NCBI GenBank assembly: GCA_010672185.1
Contig: JAAHHL010000096.1
Location: forward strand, 1 to 13,117
Reading direction: 5' to 3'
Origin: Caldora sp. SIO3E6
GTDB taxonomy: Bacteria; Cyanobacteriota; Cyanobacteriia; Cyanobacteriales; Coleofasciculaceae
DNA length: 13,117 nucleotides
Part shown: positions 12,160 to 13,117 of the stretch, piece by piece
Layout: every line of letters starts with the position of its first letter
Position numbering within the stretch: position 1 is the first letter of the stretch
Translations under genes and position numbers: made by a program
The notes under the pieces: generated by a model
The model's database searches: none
Seen by the model: the letters and a program-made list of their open reading frames with translations, nothing else
Told to the model about the DNA's origin: nothing

Positions 12160-12805
12160 GACTATTCTTAAACCTGTTAGCCAGATAAGCCTAGAACCTG
12201 GCAGTACTGTCACTATTCCCAATGTCAACTGGCAAGAATTTGAGTCAATTATGGCAGAATTAGGAGAAAGACGTGCTGCACGCATTGCTTACAGTCAGGG
12301 TACTTTAGAAATTATGGTTCCTTTACCTGAACATCAAAAGCAGAAAGAATTAATCTCTGATTTTGTCAAAGCATTACTGAAAGCCAAAGCCATTCGCTAC
12401 CAACCTTTTGGTTCAACCACATTTAGACAAGAAGGTGCAGCAGGAGTTGAACCGGATGCCTGTTTCTATATTCAAAATTGTCAACAGATGATTGGGCGTC
12501 GCCGACTCGAACCTAATGATCCACCTCCTGATTTAGCAATTCAGTCAGATCTCACCTCTAAAACCAAATTGGATGCTTATCGAGCTATTGGTGTTCCCGA
12601 AATCTGGGTTTATGACAGGGGAAAGCTGAAAATTTATTTGCTCCGAAAAGGACAGTATGTAACATCTGAAACCAGTCCAACTTTTCCAGAAATTCCCATC
12701 ACCCAGGTTATTCCCGCTGCGATAGAACACTCTTGGCAAGTAGGATATGTTCAAGCCTTAGAGGAGTTTGAAGAGGTAATTAGGTCTTGGAAGAATCAGT
12801 CATAA
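12158..12805 (+). CDS. Uma2 family (DUF820) PD-(D/E)XK endonuclease-like protein, E-to-Q change
   Basis: This is a 215-residue Uma2 protein, a restriction-endonuclease-fold family greatly expanded in cyanobacteria and of unknown biological role. Recognisable parts are the N-terminal WQEFESIMAELGERRAARIAYSQGTLEIMVPLPEH, then GVEPDACFYIQN (Glu98, Asp100). PPDLAIQSDLTSKTKLDAYRAIGVPEIWVYD (122-153) and the terminal helix with a WKNQS end complete it. In most relatives the catalytic strand reads PDL.IEV; here it reads PDLAIQSD. The acidic residue expected at 129 is Gln, so the nuclease may be inactive. All other blocks are complete. The ATG sits on the last unit of a 7-bp array, so translation may depend on coupling with the gene in front. 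Confidence 0.92.
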   Translation: MTILKPVSQISLEPGSTVTIPNVNWQEFESIMAELGERRAARIAYSQGTLEIMVPLPEHQKQKELISDFVKALLKAKAIRYQPFGSTTFRQEGAAGVEPDACFYIQNCQQMIGRRRLEPNDPPPDLAIQSDLTSKTKLDAYRAIGVPEIWVYDRGKLKIYLLRKGQYVTSETSPTFPEIPITQVIPAAIEHSWQVGYVQALEEFEEVIRSWKNQS

Positions 12806-12828
12806 TTCTCGGTTGAGATAGGTGTTAT

Positions 12829-12952
12829 ATCATACAAAATCCGGTATCGATATACCCGCTATGCCCACATTGTAGAGACGTTTCATGAAACGTCCCTACA
12901 GGATTTCGCAGTTTGCTCAAAACGGCTCTGTTGTAACCGGATTTGGTATCAT
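12829..12952. mobile_element. MITE-like palindromic element (CCAAATCCGGT type) with inner palindrome
   Basis: ATCATACAAAATCCGGT (12829-12845) is inverted at 12936-12952 with 15 of 17 matches. Inside, 12871-12900 is a 30-bp near-perfect palindrome (TGTAGAGACGTTTCAT then GAAACGTCCCTACA, one mismatched pair), a repeat seen widely in filamentous cyanobacteria. The nesting suggests one repeat inserted in another. It has no coding capacity. Confidence 0.75.
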
Positions 12953-12967
12953 TTCCGCATAATTACC

Positions 12968-13117
12968 TAGGGTCTGCTGAATTAGTGCGCAAGCTATACC
13001 AGACAAGGCTTTCAGCTGTTAATAAGCCAAGTCTTGTACAAGGAAATGTATCAAATGGGCTCAAAAAGCTGGCATTGTTGTGGAAAATCCCTGGGTAATC
13101 TTCAAGCTGAAAGCTGA
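12968..13117 (+). repeat. Dispersed IS-end-like element, copy B, runs off window
   Basis: It starts TAGGGTCTGCTGAATTAG and follows copy A (5649) block by block to about AATCCCTGGGTAA, then TTCAAGCTGAAAGCTGA at the window edge. The two copies have clearly diverged (my visual estimate is around 70 percent) but keep their order. It may be the left end of an IS whose transposase lies outside the window. Confidence 0.65.

Noticed and set aside
156..13117. tRNA, rRNA or riboswitch
   Set aside because: I saw no cloverleaf, CCA end, rRNA block or known riboswitch core in any spacer; the structured spacers are explained by palindromic repeats.

Overview
The window looks like chromosomal DNA of a large-genome filamentous cyanobacterium, probably of the Moorena/Lyngbya type. 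I infer this from three things. Eight GCGATCGC (HIP1) octamers lie inside core genes. The gene families are cyanobacterial (xisH/xisI, Uma2, ACT-malic enzyme, DUF2079, IS200/IS605). The spacers are packed with short tandem repeats, palindromes and MITE-like elements. The genus is a guess; the phylum is well supported.

Layout. At 1-600 is a divergent IS200/IS605 transposon: a partial tnpB on the minus strand and an intact tnpA, sharing a 15-bp inverted repeat. At 663-1430 (minus) is a two-helix membrane protein with six 9-residue repeats. At 1431-1894 is a repeat-only spacer that contains a 101-bp MITE with a perfect 10-bp target duplication. At 1895-2617 (minus) is thyX, diverging from a TerB-like gene at 2832-3314. 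At 3485-4230 (minus) is an overlapping xisH-xisI pair, diverging from an arginase/agmatinase-family ureohydrolase (4482-5531) across overlapping promoter-like hexamers. At 5532-6357 is a long spacer of repeats. An SRPBCC protein (6358-6792, minus) and an ACT-domain malic enzyme (7139-8530) follow. At 8661-9217 an orphan antitoxin-like gene lies between two MITE-like palindromes. An FkbM methyltransferase (9275-10024, minus), a DUF2079 membrane protein (10171-12096) and a Uma2 protein (12158-12805) come next. The right edge is again repeats, including the start of an element related to the one at 5649.

The genes do not form one pathway. They are housekeeping functions (dTMP synthesis, ureohydrolase, malate decarboxylation), envelope-associated proteins (FkbM, DUF2079) and mobile or addiction-like genes (IS200/IS605, xisHI, Uma2, antitoxin).

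The most striking feature is the 101-bp MITE. One copy is intergenic and carries a duplicated target. A second copy, identical at 87 of 102 aligned bases, sits in frame inside the DUF2079 coding sequence, next to two other palindromic repeats. Together they add about 85 residues to one loop. Element plus target duplication is 111 bp, or 37 codons, and the same frame is open in both copies. This recalls the protein-coding palindromic elements of Rickettsia. A second unusual pattern is that at least nine unrelated tandem arrays in the spacers all have a period of exactly 7 bp.
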